The position numbers and the translations under genes are program-made. DNA of 64,000 nt, taken from contig NZ_PJIP01000007.1 in assembly GCF_002929375.1 (NCBI RefSeq), positions 62,001 to 126,000 on the forward strand, read 5' to 3'. Position 1 is the stretch's first letter, and every line of letters begins with the position of its first letter. Source of the DNA: Arthrobacter sp. DWC3 (GTDB taxonomy: Bacteria; Actinomycetota; Actinomycetes; Actinomycetales; Micrococcaceae). The notes under the pieces are model-generated. The model did not search any database. It saw nothing but the letters and a program-made list of their open reading frames with translations, and was not told where the DNA came from. Below, piece by piece: positions 7,872 through 16,506 of this stretch.

Positions 7872-8783
7872 TCAGGCCGGGGGGACGCGGATCATGCCCT
7901 CCTGCGCCACGCTCGCCACCAGCTCACCCTCCCGGCTGTAGATGCGTCCCGCGGCCAGCCCGCGCGCACCGGAGGCGCTCGGCGAGCTCTGTACGTACAG
8001 GAGCCACTCGTCCACGCGCAGGGGGCGGTGCCACCACATGGCGTGGTCCAGGCTGGCCACGCTCATGCCGGGCTGGACCCAGCTGAGCCCGTGGGGGCGG
8101 AGGATCGACTCCAGCAGGGTGTAGTCGCTCGCGTAGGCGAGGGCTGCACGATGGAGGTTCGGGTCGTCGGGCAGCGCCCCCAGGCTCCGCATCCACACGG
8201 CGTTCCGAGGCTCCCGGGAACCCTCGTTGGTAAGGTACAGCGGGGCGTCGACGTGCCGGATGTCGAAGGGGCGCTCGAAGGCCCAGGCCCGGGCTACGGG
8301 ATGGTCGAGCCGGCCGAGCAGATCGGCCGTGGTGGGCAGGCTCTCTGGATCGGGCATCCCCGCCGGCATGGTGTCCTGGTGCACGATCCCCTCGTCGGGC
8401 GTCTGGAAGGACGCGATCATCGACAGGATCGGGACGCCGTTCTGGTAGGCGTGGGTGCGGCGCGCCGAGAAGGACCGGCCGTCCCGGAGCCGCTGCACGC
8501 CGAACGTGATCGGCTGGTCCGAGTCGCCCGCCCGCAGGAAGTAGGCGTGCATGGAGTGGACGTCGCGGGACGAGTCGACGGTGCGCATCGCCGCGACCAG
8601 CGACTGGGCGAGCACCTGGCCGCCGAAGACACGGCGTCCCGGCTGGCGGGCGGAGGAGCCCACGAAGATCTCCTCGTCGGTCTGCGCCCCCTCGGCACTG
8701 CTGAGGTCCAGCAGGCCGAGGAGCGCCTGCGTCGGATCGGTCGGGGCCTCGGCGGCGCGGGCCTCGTGCGGCTGATCGGTCAT
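7872..8783 (-). CDS. tesB: acyl-CoA thioesterase II
   Basis: Encodes 303 residues forming a double hotdog fold. RRVFGGQVLAQSLVAAMRTV near residues 50-70 begins the first repeat, and HSMHAYFLRAGDSDQPITF is a TesB hallmark. The second repeat has SLDHAMWWHRPLRVDEWLLY, containing the conserved aspartate of the Asp-Gln-Thr triad. TesB hydrolyses medium- and long-chain acyl-CoA to free fatty acid and CoA in the cytosol. It diverges from another hotdog thioesterase at 8935. The ATG at 8781-8783 gives the usual length. Confidence 0.93.
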   Translation of the reverse strand: MTDQPHEARAAEAPTDPTQALLGLLDLSSAEGAQTDEEIFVGSSARQPGRRVFGGQVLAQSLVAAMRTVDSSRDVHSMHAYFLRAGDSDQPITFGVQRLRDGRSFSARRTHAYQNGVPILSMIASFQTPDEGIVHQDTMPAGMPDPESLPTTADLLGRLDHPVARAWAFERPFDIRHVDAPLYLTNEGSREPRNAVWMRSLGALPDDPNLHRAALAYASDYTLLESILRPHGLSWVQPGMSVASLDHAMWWHRPLRVDEWLLYVQSSPSASGARGLAAGRIYSREGELVASVAQEGMIRVPPA

Positions 8784-8934
8784 GGGGGTCCTTGCGGTGG
8801 TCTCGACGGGAGCGGGCAGCGGTGAACGGCTACGTCCGACACTAGACGGACGCGTCCGCCCCGCTCAAAACCACCCGCCGCCCCGCGGGGACGCCTTCGA
8901 CCGGAGCCCGACGATTCACTGAGAGAATTGCACC

Positions 8935-9399
8935 ATGCCCCCCGTGAACACCTTCCCCCTCCAGCTGCGCTTCGGCGACGAGGATTCGTACGGCCACGTG
9001 AACAACGTCCGGTTCCTGCAGTTCCTCGAGGACGCACGCGTGCACCTGATGAGCGCTCCCCGGCCGGGTGGTTCGTTCATGGATCTGATCGATCCGGACC
9101 ACTACACGCTCGTGGGGCGCCAGGAGATCGAGTACCGGGCGCCGCTGAACTTCAGCACCCGCCCCGCCGGGGTGGACGTCTGGATCACCGCCGTGGGCGG
9201 GTCGAGCTTCGATCTGGGCTACGCGGTGCGGGACAGCGTGGAGGCCGAGGACAGCACGACGACGGCGATCGCCGCGACCACCATGGTGCTGGTCAGCAGG
9301 TCCACCGGGCGGCCCGTGCGTCTCGCCGACGCCCAGAAGGCCATGCTGCTGTCCTGGCAGGGACCGGCCGTGCCCTTCCGGCGCTCCCGCGGGAAGTAG
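8935..9399 (+). CDS. 4HBT-type acyl-CoA thioesterase
   Basis: Encodes 154 residues with a single hotdog domain. LRFGDEDSYGHVNNVRFLQF near residues 10-29 is the 4-hydroxybenzoyl-CoA thioesterase/FadM/YbgC type active-site loop, with the catalytic aspartate in FGDEDSYGHVNN. Actinobacterial homologues hydrolyse acyl-CoA but the natural substrate is usually unknown. It is divergent from tesB with about 150 bases between, so the two thioesterases may share a control region. The gene at 9408 follows 8 bases downstream and is likely co-transcribed. Confidence 0.88.
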   Translation: MPPVNTFPLQLRFGDEDSYGHVNNVRFLQFLEDARVHLMSAPRPGGSFMDLIDPDHYTLVGRQEIEYRAPLNFSTRPAGVDVWITAVGGSSFDLGYAVRDSVEAEDSTTTAIAATTMVLVSRSTGRPVRLADAQKAMLLSWQGPAVPFRRSRGK

Positions 9400-9407
9400 G
9401 GGCGGTC

Positions 9408-10064
9408 GTGGGATCTTCCGAGCTACGGTTCGCGGATGCGCAGTCGGTGGCGGACTTCCGCACCTTCACCGCGCGTGCCCGGGCGAACGACGACGGCGGC
9501 ATGCGGCTGGTGGGCGTCGGGCGCGTGGCGGCCGCCTACGTGCGGACGCTCGGTCCCACGGTGCTCGGGGAGCCGCTGCCCACCGTGCTCGGCCTCCGCA
9601 CCATGGCGCTCGGGGAGGAGGCTGACGTGGACGTGACCGTGTCCCTGGGGTCGGTCCTCGACCGGCTGGCCCGCATGCCCGTCGACGACGTCGTGTTCCC
9701 GGTGCCGACCGTCCCGGTCACGGAGATCTGGGCCGGGGTCCTCCCGCCCCGCTCCGGCTGGTCCTCCGCGGGCGAGGTGCCGTGCTCGGCCCTCGACCAG
9801 GCAGCGAAGGACGGCATCGCGGAGGTGGCGCGGAGCCTGCCGGCCCGCGCCGGGGCACCGCTCGTGAGCAGTGCGCGGGCCGCGGTCTGGGGGCGGCCCC
9901 TCGACGGCGCGGCCGGCCCGGTGCCCGCGGGGGCGGCCTTCGGGGCGTTCAGCCTGGGGTTCCTCGCCCCGGACGCCGTCGCGACCATCCACGTCAACGG
10001 CCGCTGGTCCCGTCTGAGCACAGCGCGTGGGCACGTCCTCGTGCGCACCGCAGCCGTCCTCTGA
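9408..10064 (+). CDS. conserved hypothetical protein, unknown function
   Basis: Encodes 218 residues from a GTG eight bases after the thioesterase stop. Sequence features are ELRFADAQSVADFRTFTARA near the start, RLVGVGRVAAAYVRTLGP, VFPVPTVPVTEIWAGVLPPR in the middle, and LGFLAPDAVATIHVNGRWSR near the end. There is no signal peptide, membrane helix, metal-binding cluster or nucleotide-binding motif I recognise. Codon use is typical of the chromosome. Tight spacing suggests co-expression with the thioesterase and perhaps a role in acyl-CoA or lipid metabolism, but that is inference only. Confidence 0.75.
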   Translation: MGSSELRFADAQSVADFRTFTARARANDDGGMRLVGVGRVAAAYVRTLGPTVLGEPLPTVLGLRTMALGEEADVDVTVSLGSVLDRLARMPVDDVVFPVPTVPVTEIWAGVLPPRSGWSSAGEVPCSALDQAAKDGIAEVARSLPARAGAPLVSSARAAVWGRPLDGAAGPVPAGAAFGAFSLGFLAPDAVATIHVNGRWSRLSTARGHVLVRTAAVL

Positions 10065-10112
10065 CCGACGGACGCGGCGGACGAACGGACGGACGAGCGT
10101 CGCCTGCCTGGA

Positions 10113-10652
10113 CTAGTCGGCGGCGTTGACCATCGAGTGCGCGGCGCGGTCGAGGTAGTCCCACAGGGTGGCCTCGTGCAGGGGGGCGAGGCCGAGGGAG
10201 TCCACGGCTGCGCGCATGTGCTGCAGCCAGTGGTCGCGGGCCTGAGGTCCCACCCGGAACGGCATGTGCCGCATGCGCAGCCGCGGGTGCCCCCGCTGTT
10301 CCCCATAGGTCCTGGGGCCGCCCCAGTACTGCTCGAGGAACAGCAGGAGTCGTTCCTTCGCCGGCCCGAGGTCCTGCTCCGGGTACATGGGGCGCAGCAC
10401 CTCGTCGTCGGCGACGCCGTCGTAGAAGGCGTCGACGAGCTTCACGAAGGTCGCGTGTCCGCCCACGGTCTCGTAGAAGTTGTCCGTGTACTGGGGCTGG
10501 CTGAAGCCCTGGCCCGCGGCGACGAGCCGTTCGACGGGCAGCGCGGACCGCGCTCCGGCGGGCGGAGCTACCGGGGACGGTCCCGGATCGGGTGACAGGC
10601 CGGTCTGCTCCGGGTCGGTCGCGGGACCGCCGGGGGACTGCTCGCCGGTCAT
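10113..10652 (-). CDS. glbO: group II truncated haemoglobin
   Basis: Encodes 179 residues. After a 45-residue Pro-rich, disordered N-terminal extension comes a two-over-two globin: [20 protein letters not shown] with the distal B10 tyrosine, [19 protein letters not shown], then the proximal F8 histidine at about 129 and the group II tryptophan G8 at about 142 (DHWLQHM). GlbO-type globins bind oxygen and NO and protect respiration. The start codon overlaps the stop of the upstream MscS gene by four bases (10649-10652), so translation is probably coupled. The N-terminal extension is longer than in mycobacterial GlbO. Confidence 0.9.
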   Translation of the reverse strand: MTGEQSPGGPATDPEQTGLSPDPGPSPVAPPAGARSALPVERLVAAGQGFSQPQYTDNFYETVGGHATFVKLVDAFYDGVADDEVLRPMYPEQDLGPAKERLLLFLEQYWGGPRTYGEQRGHPRLRMRHMPFRVGPQARDHWLQHMRAAVDSLGLAPLHEATLWDYLDRAAHSMVNAAD

Positions 10653-11269
10653 GCCCGGTCCTCCACGGTGGCGGCGGGCGCGGCCGGCGGCGCGACGTAG
10701 TCACCCTGGGACCGGTTGCCCACCTTCGTGATGTCGCCGTTGCGCACGTACCAGATGGCGCCGTGCTCGTCGACCATGCGCGTGATGCGCAGGCCCAGCG
10801 ACTGGACCACGCCCACGGTCTCGCCCACCTCGATGGTGTCGCCGATGCCGTACTGGTCCTCGATGGTGATGAAGAACCCGAGGAAGGCGTCGCGGATGAC
10901 CTCACGGGCGCCGAAACCGATGGCGATACCCACGATCCCGACGCTCGCGAGGATGGGCCCGATGTTGAAGCCCAGCGTCTCGATGGCCATGAGGATCGCG
11001 ACGATGGCGATCGTGACGGCGGCGATGCTCGAGAGCAGCCCGCCGATGGTCTCCGCGCGCTGGACGCGCCGGGCACTGTCGAACGGGCGGAGTGCGGGCT
11101 GCGCCCACTTGAAGTGGGGCTTCTTGAACACGCTGTAGCCGTTCTGGACGCGCGTGACGGACCGGGCGATCAGGTAGCGGACCACGAGCCACAGCAGCAG
11201 TGCGCCGATCAGGATGATCAGCGCCATGATGACCTGGCCGCCGTAGCCGAGGGGGGAGAGGAATGTCAT
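10649..11269 (-). CDS. MscS-family mechanosensitive ion channel
   Basis: Encodes 206 residues. A first transmembrane segment spans about residues 12-30 and a second about 80-98. The pore-lining Gly/Ala-rich helix [20 protein letters not shown] lies near residues 108-127, then the beta-domain signature [18 protein letters not shown]. MscS channels release solutes during hypo-osmotic shock. The C-terminal alpha/beta vestibule is short compared with E. coli MscS (286 residues), as in compact actinobacterial forms. It overlaps the globin gene by four bases and is the first gene of that pair. Confidence 0.92.
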   Translation of the reverse strand: MTFLSPLGYGGQVIMALIILIGALLLWLVVRYLIARSVTRVQNGYSVFKKPHFKWAQPALRPFDSARRVQRAETIGGLLSSIAAVTIAIVAILMAIETLGFNIGPILASVGIVGIAIGFGAREVIRDAFLGFFITIEDQYGIGDTIEVGETVGVVQSLGLRITRMVDEHGAIWYVRNGDITKVGNRSQGDYVAPPAAPAATVEDRA

Positions 11270-11384
11270 GGGGTCTCTTTCAGGCAGGCATCCCGGACGT
11301 CCGCCACGAGGGCACAGTGGCGCGGGGATGCCTTAACAGGCTACAGCGGCGTCGTCGGGGGACGCCCGACGGCGGCTCCCGCCG

Positions 11385-11873
11385 CTATTCGGCCGCGTCC
11401 GCCGACCCCGTCGCCGTCGGTTCGTGGTGGACGGGGAAGGCCAGCGACCGGGCGATGAAGCACAGCCTGTTCGCCTCGGCGTGCAGGGAGTCCGCGAGGG
11501 CGGACTGCCCGGGATCCTGCAACTCCACGCGGGGGCGCAGGGTGATGCCGGTGAACTCGCCGCTGCCGTCCGGGTTGAGGTGGAGCGTCCCGGTCGCCGC
11601 GTCGCTGTACCCGGTGACCACCACGCCCGCCATCACGGCGACGTGGAGGTAGGACAGCATGTGGCACTGCGCGACGGCGGTCAGGAGCAGCTGCTCCGGG
11701 TTCCACCGGTCCCTCGACCCGTGGAAGGTGGGGTCGGCGGTCCCGAGGAGGCGCCCGGGGCCCTCCACGTCCACCTCGTGGTCCCGGCTGTAGGAGCGGT
11801 AGCCCGCCGTCCCGGTGCCCAGGTTGCCCGTCCAGCGGATATGGGCCGAGTACGCGTGTTCCTGCAGGTTCAT
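11385..11873 (-). CDS. OsmC/Ohr-family peroxiredoxin-like protein
   Basis: Encodes 162 residues. Features are RDHEVDVEGPGRLLGTADPTFHG, then NPEQLLLTAVAQCHMLSYLH with the first conserved cysteine (about residue 70), and a second cysteine in EANRLCFIARS near residue 139. That two-cysteine arrangement is the peroxide-reducing centre of OsmC/Ohr proteins, which detoxify organic hydroperoxides in the cytosol. The C-terminal cysteine lies in RLCFIARS rather than the ANPVCPYSR-type motif of Ohr, so it belongs to the broader OsmC branch. Monocistronic by context. Confidence 0.88.
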   Translation of the reverse strand: MNLQEHAYSAHIRWTGNLGTGTAGYRSYSRDHEVDVEGPGRLLGTADPTFHGSRDRWNPEQLLLTAVAQCHMLSYLHVAVMAGVVVTGYSDAATGTLHLNPDGSGEFTGITLRPRVELQDPGQSALADSLHAEANRLCFIARSLAFPVHHEPTATGSADAAE

Positions 11874-11912
11874 GCCTCGACCCTAGTACCGGGCGGGCGG
11901 GAGGAGGGCCCA

Positions 11913-11958
11913 GGGGACCTGTGGGAAGGACCGGAGCGGTCCTCCCCACAGGTGTCCC
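11913..11958. terminator. hairpin between pepN and osmC
   Basis: GGGACCTGTGGGAAGGACCG pairs with CGGTCCTCCCCACAGGTGTCCC across a four-base loop, with one mismatch and a bulge. It begins right at the pepN stop codon and terminates pepN on the minus strand. Confidence 0.7.
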
Positions 11959-14522
11959 TACCGGTCGGCGGCCTGCGCCTTGAGGGCCCGCACGATCCCG
12001 TCGCGGCTCTCGAGCACCAGGCGGCGCAGCGACGGTGCCTCGGTGCCGAGCTCGGCCAGGAAGGCGTCCGTCCGGTCCAGGGTCGCCTGCTCGGTCTGCA
12101 GCGAGGGGTACAGGCCGACGACGATCTGCTGCGCGATCTCGTGCGTGCGGGTCTCCCACACCTGCCGGAGCGACGCGAAGTACCGCTCCACGTACGGCTC
12201 GAGGAGCGCGCGGTCGTGCACGCGGGCGAACCCGACGATCATGGCGCGCTGCGTGGCGTTGGGGAGGTCGGTGGCGTCGACGAGCGCCGCCCACGCGGCC
12301 TCCTTGCCCTCCGCCGTCGGCAGCGCGGCGAGGGCTCCCGCCGCGGCCAGCTCACCGGTCGCGGTCGAGTCCCGAGCCAGCTCGGCCTCGATGTCCGCGG
12401 CGCCTGCACGCCCGCCGACCACCAGGCTGGTCAGCAGCTCCCACCGCAGGTCCTGGTCGACGGCGAGGCCCTCGGGCACGCGCTCACCGGCGAGCATCGC
12501 GTGGACGGCGTCCAGCTGCGGTGCCGTCCGGGCGTGCGCGGAGAACGCCTTCGTGAACTGCAGCTGCGCGTCGGACCCCGCGGCGGCGGCGAGGGCGAGC
12601 TCGAGCAGGCTGTCCGCCGCGGCATCGCCCATCGCGTCACGGTCCGCGGGGTTGACGTAGAACGCGAGGGTCGAGGCGAGCTGCCGCAGCAGCACGAGCA
12701 CCACGGAGGAGTCCGACTCCGCACCGACGTTCTGCAGCACGAGTTCCACGTAGTCGCGCGCGGGCGTCTCGCCGTCGCGCGCGGCGTCCCAGGCCGAGGC
12801 GAGGACGAGCGTGCGGGGGAGGGAGTCCGCGAAGTCCCGGACGTGCCGCACCGAGGCCTTCAGCGACGCCGGGTCGAGCCGGATCTTCGCGTACGCGAGG
12901 TCGTCGTCGTTCAGCAGGACCAGGACGGGCCGGGTCCGTCCCACGAGCTCGGGGACGTCCGTGCGTTCGCCGTCGACGTCGAGCTCCAGGCGGTGCACGC
13001 GGACCAGCGCACCGTCGTCGTCGTGGTCGTAGAAGCCGACCGCCAGGCGGTGCGGCCTGAGGGTGGGGAACTCCTCGACGGCCGTCTGCACGATGGTGAA
13101 GGAGGTGATGGTGCCGTCGTCGTCCGTGCCGATCTCGGGGCGGAGCGTGTTGACGCCGGCGGTCTCGAGCCACAGGGCCGACCACGCCTTCAGGTCCCGG
13201 CCGCTGGAGGCCTCGAGCTCGGACAGGAGGTCCACGAGCTCGGTGTTCTTCCACGAGTGCTTGGCGAAGTACTGGCGGACGCCCGCCATGAACTCCTCCT
13301 GGCCCACCCAGGCCACGAGCTGCTTGAGCACCGAGGCGCCCTTCGCGTAGGTGATGCCGTCGAAGTTCACCTGCACGTCCTCGAGGTCGTTGATCTGCGC
13401 CACGATGGGGTGCGTGGAGGGCAACTGGTCCTGGCGGTAGGCCCAGCCCTTCTCGAGGATGGCGAACGTCGTCCACGCCTGCTCGAACTCGGTCGCCTCC
13501 GCCGCGGCGAGGGTGGACATGAACTCGGCGAAGGACTCGTTCAGCCAGAGGTCGTTCCACCAGCGCATGGTGACGAGGTCGCCGAACCACATGTGGGCCA
13601 GCTCGTGCAGGATCGTGATGGCGCGACGCTCGACGGTCGCATCCGGCACCCGGCCGCGGAAGACGTAGGTCTCCACGAAGGTGACGGCGCCCGCGTTCTC
13701 CATCGCGCCCGCATTGAACTCGGGCACGAACAGCTGGTCGTACTTCCCGAACGGGTAGGGCGCACCGAACTGCTGCTCGTAGAACGCGAAGCCCTGCCGG
13801 GTCAGCGCGAAGATGTTCTCGGCGTCCATGTACTGCATGAGCGACTTCCGGGCGAACACGCCGAGCGGGATGATCCGCCCGTCGGAGCTCGTGAGCTCGC
13901 TGCGCACCGACTGGTAGGGCCCGGCGATGAGCGCCGTCACGTAGGAGGACATGACGGGCGTCGGCTCGAACGCCCAGGTGGAGGCGGCGGCACCTTCCGT
14001 ACCGTCGGCCCCGGCCTGCACGGGCTGCGGCGTCGGGCTGTTGGAGATGACGTCCCAGTGCGACGGCGCCGTGATGGTGAAGCGGAACGTGGACTTGAGG
14101 TCCGGCTGCTCGAAGACCGCGAACACGCGGCGCGAGTCGGGCACCTCGAACTGCGTATAGAGGTACACCTCCCCGTCCACCGGGTCGGTGAAGCGGTGCA
14201 GGCCCTCGCCCGTGTTCATGTACGGCATGTCGGCCTCGACCACGAGCCTGTTGGCGGCGGCCAGCGAGGGCAGCTGGATCCGGACGCCGTCGGACACCTC
14301 GGCGGCGTCGAGCGGCACGCCGTTCAGTTCGACGCGGTGCACGGTGTCCGTCACGGCGTCGATGAACGTCGCGGTGCCCGGCTCGGCGTCGAAGGAGACC
14401 ACCGTCGTGGACCGGAACACGCGCTCGCCGCGCGTGAGGTCGAGGGTGATCTCGTAGGAGTGGACAGTGAGCAGATCGGCGCGTGTGCGTGCTTCGTCGC
14501 GCGTCAGGTTCAGACCGGGCAA
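11958..14522 (-). CDS. pepN: aminopeptidase N (M1 family)
   Basis: Encodes an 854-residue zinc metallopeptidase. The exopeptidase motif GAMENAGAV is near residue 272 and the zinc site HELAHMWFGDLVTMRWW begins near residue 304, with the third ligand in LNESFAEFM. The remainder is the ERAP1-like C-terminal domain. PepN releases N-terminal residues from peptides and completes degradation downstream of Clp proteases. The start is a TTG at 14520-14522 behind GGAGGCGA, since no ATG gives the conserved LTRDEARTRADLL beginning. Length matches actinobacterial PepN (about 850). A SigR-like promoter may lie upstream. Confidence 0.95.
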   Translation of the reverse strand: MPGLNLTRDEARTRADLLTVHSYEITLDLTRGERVFRSTTVVSFDAEPGTATFIDAVTDTVHRVELNGVPLDAAEVSDGVRIQLPSLAAANRLVVEADMPYMNTGEGLHRFTDPVDGEVYLYTQFEVPDSRRVFAVFEQPDLKSTFRFTITAPSHWDVISNSPTPQPVQAGADGTEGAAASTWAFEPTPVMSSYVTALIAGPYQSVRSELTSSDGRIIPLGVFARKSLMQYMDAENIFALTRQGFAFYEQQFGAPYPFGKYDQLFVPEFNAGAMENAGAVTFVETYVFRGRVPDATVERRAITILHELAHMWFGDLVTMRWWNDLWLNESFAEFMSTLAAAEATEFEQAWTTFAILEKGWAYRQDQLPSTHPIVAQINDLEDVQVNFDGITYAKGASVLKQLVAWVGQEEFMAGVRQYFAKHSWKNTELVDLLSELEASSGRDLKAWSALWLETAGVNTLRPEIGTDDDGTITSFTIVQTAVEEFPTLRPHRLAVGFYDHDDDGALVRVHRLELDVDGERTDVPELVGRTRPVLVLLNDDDLAYAKIRLDPASLKASVRHVRDFADSLPRTLVLASAWDAARDGETPARDYVELVLQNVGAESDSSVVLVLLRQLASTLAFYVNPADRDAMGDAAADSLLELALAAAAGSDAQLQFTKAFSAHARTAPQLDAVHAMLAGERVPEGLAVDQDLRWELLTSLVVGGRAGAADIEAELARDSTATGELAAAGALAALPTAEGKEAAWAALVDATDLPNATQRAMIVGFARVHDRALLEPYVERYFASLRQVWETRTHEIAQQIVVGLYPSLQTEQATLDRTDAFLAELGTEAPSLRRLVLESRDGIVRALKAQAADR

Positions 14523-14569
14523 GGATCGCCTCCAGGGTGGGAATCGGGGGCCGCGCGTGTGATGGGGAT

Positions 14570-14596
14570 TACGCGGCGCTTAGATTCTCTCATTCC
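14570..14596 (-). promoter_or_regulatory. weak SigH/SigR-type promoter candidate for pepN
   Basis: On the minus strand GGAAT (14596-14592) is followed after 19 bases by GTA (14572-14570), near the ECF sigma SigR/SigH pattern GGAAT-N18-GTT. pepN is, to my recollection, a SigR target in Streptomyces, which raises the prior. The -10 mismatch and longer spacer make this weak. Confidence 0.3.
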
Positions 14597-14737
14597 GCCA
14601 GCCGCCGTCGCTCGCGCCCGTCGTCGTCGGGGCGTGGCACGGGCGGACTAGGCTGGGACGCGGCCTGCCCTGCCGGGCACGCCGTCCCCGCAGCCACCGC
14701 CGGTCCCCCCGGCGCCGTCCCGAAGGAACAGATGTCC

Positions 14738-15208
14738 ATGCGCGTCCACCTCGCCACAGACCACGCCGGCATGGAGCTGAGCGCCCACCTGCTCGCGCAC
14801 CTCACGGCGGCCGGGTACGACGTCGTCGACCACGGCCCGGCGTCGTACGACCCCGAGGACGACTACCCCTCCTTCTGCATCCACGCCGCGCAGGCCGTGG
14901 TCGCGGACCGGGCCGCGGGCACCGAGGCCCTCGGGATCGTGCTCGGCGGCTCCGGCAACGGCGAGCAGATCGCCGCGAACAAGGTGCCGGGCGCGCGGGC
15001 CGCCCTCGCCTGGAACCTCGACACCGCGCGGCTCGCCCGCCAGCACAACGACGCCAACCTCGTGGCCGTCGGCGGCCGCCAGCACTCCGTGGAGGAGGCG
15101 ACGGCCATCATCGAGGCGTTCCTCGCCGAACCGTTCAGCGGAGCCGAGCGGCACAGCCGGCGGATCGCCCAGATCGCCCGGTTCGAGGAGACGGGGAGCC
15201 TTGCCTGA
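14738..15208 (+). CDS. rpiB: ribose-5-phosphate isomerase B
   Basis: Encodes 156 residues starting MRVHLATDHAGMELSAHL. It interconverts ribose 5-phosphate and ribulose 5-phosphate in the pentose phosphate pathway. The phosphate- and substrate-binding elements are DHAG (8-11), HGPASY and IVLGGSGNGEQIAANK. The active-site loop has a glutamate (GNGEQ) where E. coli RpiB has cysteine, as in the mycobacterial form. A second ATG at 14732 is equally close to the GAAGGA site; 14738 matches the family N-terminus. The last eight bases overlap the nei2 start, so the two genes are coupled. rpe, the partner epimerase, is at 58776. Confidence 0.93.
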   Translation: MRVHLATDHAGMELSAHLLAHLTAAGYDVVDHGPASYDPEDDYPSFCIHAAQAVVADRAAGTEALGIVLGGSGNGEQIAANKVPGARAALAWNLDTARLARQHNDANLVAVGGRQHSVEEATAIIEAFLAEPFSGAERHSRRIAQIARFEETGSLA

Positions 15209-16088
15209 GGGCCACTCGGTCCATCGGCTGGCGAAGCAGTTCACCTCGGTCTTCGTCGGCGAGCAGCTCGCCGTGTCCAGCCCGCAGGGGCGCTTCGCCG
15301 CCGGCGCGGCGCTGCTCGACGGCGGCACGCTGCTGAGCGCGCTCGCGCACGGCAAGCAGATGTTCCTCCGATTCGACGCCGACCGCGTGCTGCGCGTGCA
15401 CCTCGGCCTGTACGGCGCGTGGAGCTTCGGCGGGGATGCGACGTTCCGCGGAGCGTCGAGCATCGGCGCGCCGCGCCGGGTGGGGGAGTCGGAGCAGCCC
15501 TCCGACGACGGCGGCACCGGTGCTGCCGCCTACGGCGGGCCGCCCGAACCCGTCGGCGCGGTGCGGGTACGGCTCGTGTCCGCGCACGGCTGGGCGGACC
15601 TGCGGGGACCGACGGCGTGCGAGGTCATCACCGGCGCGGAGGAGAAGGCCGCGCGCGCGAAGCTCGGGCCCGATCCGCTGCAGCCGGGATCGGACGGCGG
15701 CGTCTTCGTCCGGAAGGTGATGTCGAGCATCACGCCGGTCGGCATCCAGCTCATGAACCAGGCCGTGATCGCGGGCATCGGCAACATCTACCGCGCGGAG
15801 GTGCTGTTCCTGCAGGGCATCAACCCCTGGCGTCCCGGGAAGCAGCTCCGCGACGACGAGGCCGCCGGCCTCTGGACGGACACGGTGCGGCTCATGAAGG
15901 ACGGCGTACGGGAGGGCCGCATCATCACCACGACGGGGGAGGCCCGGAACGGCCGGCCCAAGCGGTCGGCGCCGAACTACGTGTACAAGAGGACGGGGCT
16001 CCCGTGCCGCCGCTGCGCCACCCCGATCCTGACCGCCGACATGGCGGCGCGGACCGTGTACTGGTGCCCGCGGTGCCAGCCGGACTGA
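15201..16088 (+). CDS. Fpg/Nei-family DNA glycosylase (Nei2-like)
   Basis: Encodes 295 residues from a TTG at 15201 that overlaps rpiB. The mature N-terminus PEGHSVHRLAKQF supplies the catalytic Pro2 and Glu3. The helix-two-turn-helix element is in NQAVIAGIGNIYRAEVLFLQ and the C-terminal zinc finger is CRRCATPILTADMAARTVYW with a closing CPRC. These enzymes excise oxidised bases and nick the strand. PEGHSVHR rather than PELPEVE points to the Nei branch. Residues 72-110 hold a variable Gly/Ser-rich insert between the beta strands. Confidence 0.92.
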   Translation: MPEGHSVHRLAKQFTSVFVGEQLAVSSPQGRFAAGAALLDGGTLLSALAHGKQMFLRFDADRVLRVHLGLYGAWSFGGDATFRGASSIGAPRRVGESEQPSDDGGTGAAAYGGPPEPVGAVRVRLVSAHGWADLRGPTACEVITGAEEKAARAKLGPDPLQPGSDGGVFVRKVMSSITPVGIQLMNQAVIAGIGNIYRAEVLFLQGINPWRPGKQLRDDEAAGLWTDTVRLMKDGVREGRIITTTGEARNGRPKRSAPNYVYKRTGLPCRRCATPILTADMAARTVYWCPRCQPD

Positions 16089-16180
16089 GGTGGCCGGTGC
16101 CGACCGGTTGAAGCCGATCGGTTAAAGCGGAACACCCGGACGCGTGGGTCCGGGTGGAGTCCGGCCGGGGCCGGGAGGAG

Positions 16181-16251
16181 AGGGGCTGACGAGAATCGAA
16201 CTCGCATCATCTGTTTGGAAGACAGAGGCTTTACCACTAAGCTACAGCCCC
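16181..16251 (-). tRNA. tRNA-Gly (TCC anticodon)
   Basis: On the minus strand the acceptor GGGGCTG pairs with CAGCCCC, with anticodon arm TCTGT-CTTCCAA-ACAGA and T-arm GCGAGTTCGATTCTCGT. Reads GGA/GGG. CCA is not encoded. Confidence 0.95.
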
Positions 16252-16363
16252 GCGGGAGCACCGGTACGGCCCCGTGGAACGCCTACAACTACACCACAGC
16301 CGCCGCGCGATCGCCAAATGTGCGTGGTATGCGCAAAGGTGCGTAGACTGACACTCGCACTTA

Positions 16364-16437
<74 letters not shown>

Positions 16438-16506
16438 CTCTGTCGTGTGATGAGGAAAGTGCCTCCGCTGCAGAACCAATCCCAATCATCCCAGGAGTCC
16501 TACGCT

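Noticed and set aside
11424-14651. 1075-codon open frame antisense to pepN
   Set aside because: It mirrors pepN codon bias on the opposite strand, has low-complexity Val/Arg/Gly-rich translation, and pepN carries intact GAMEN and HExxH motifs.
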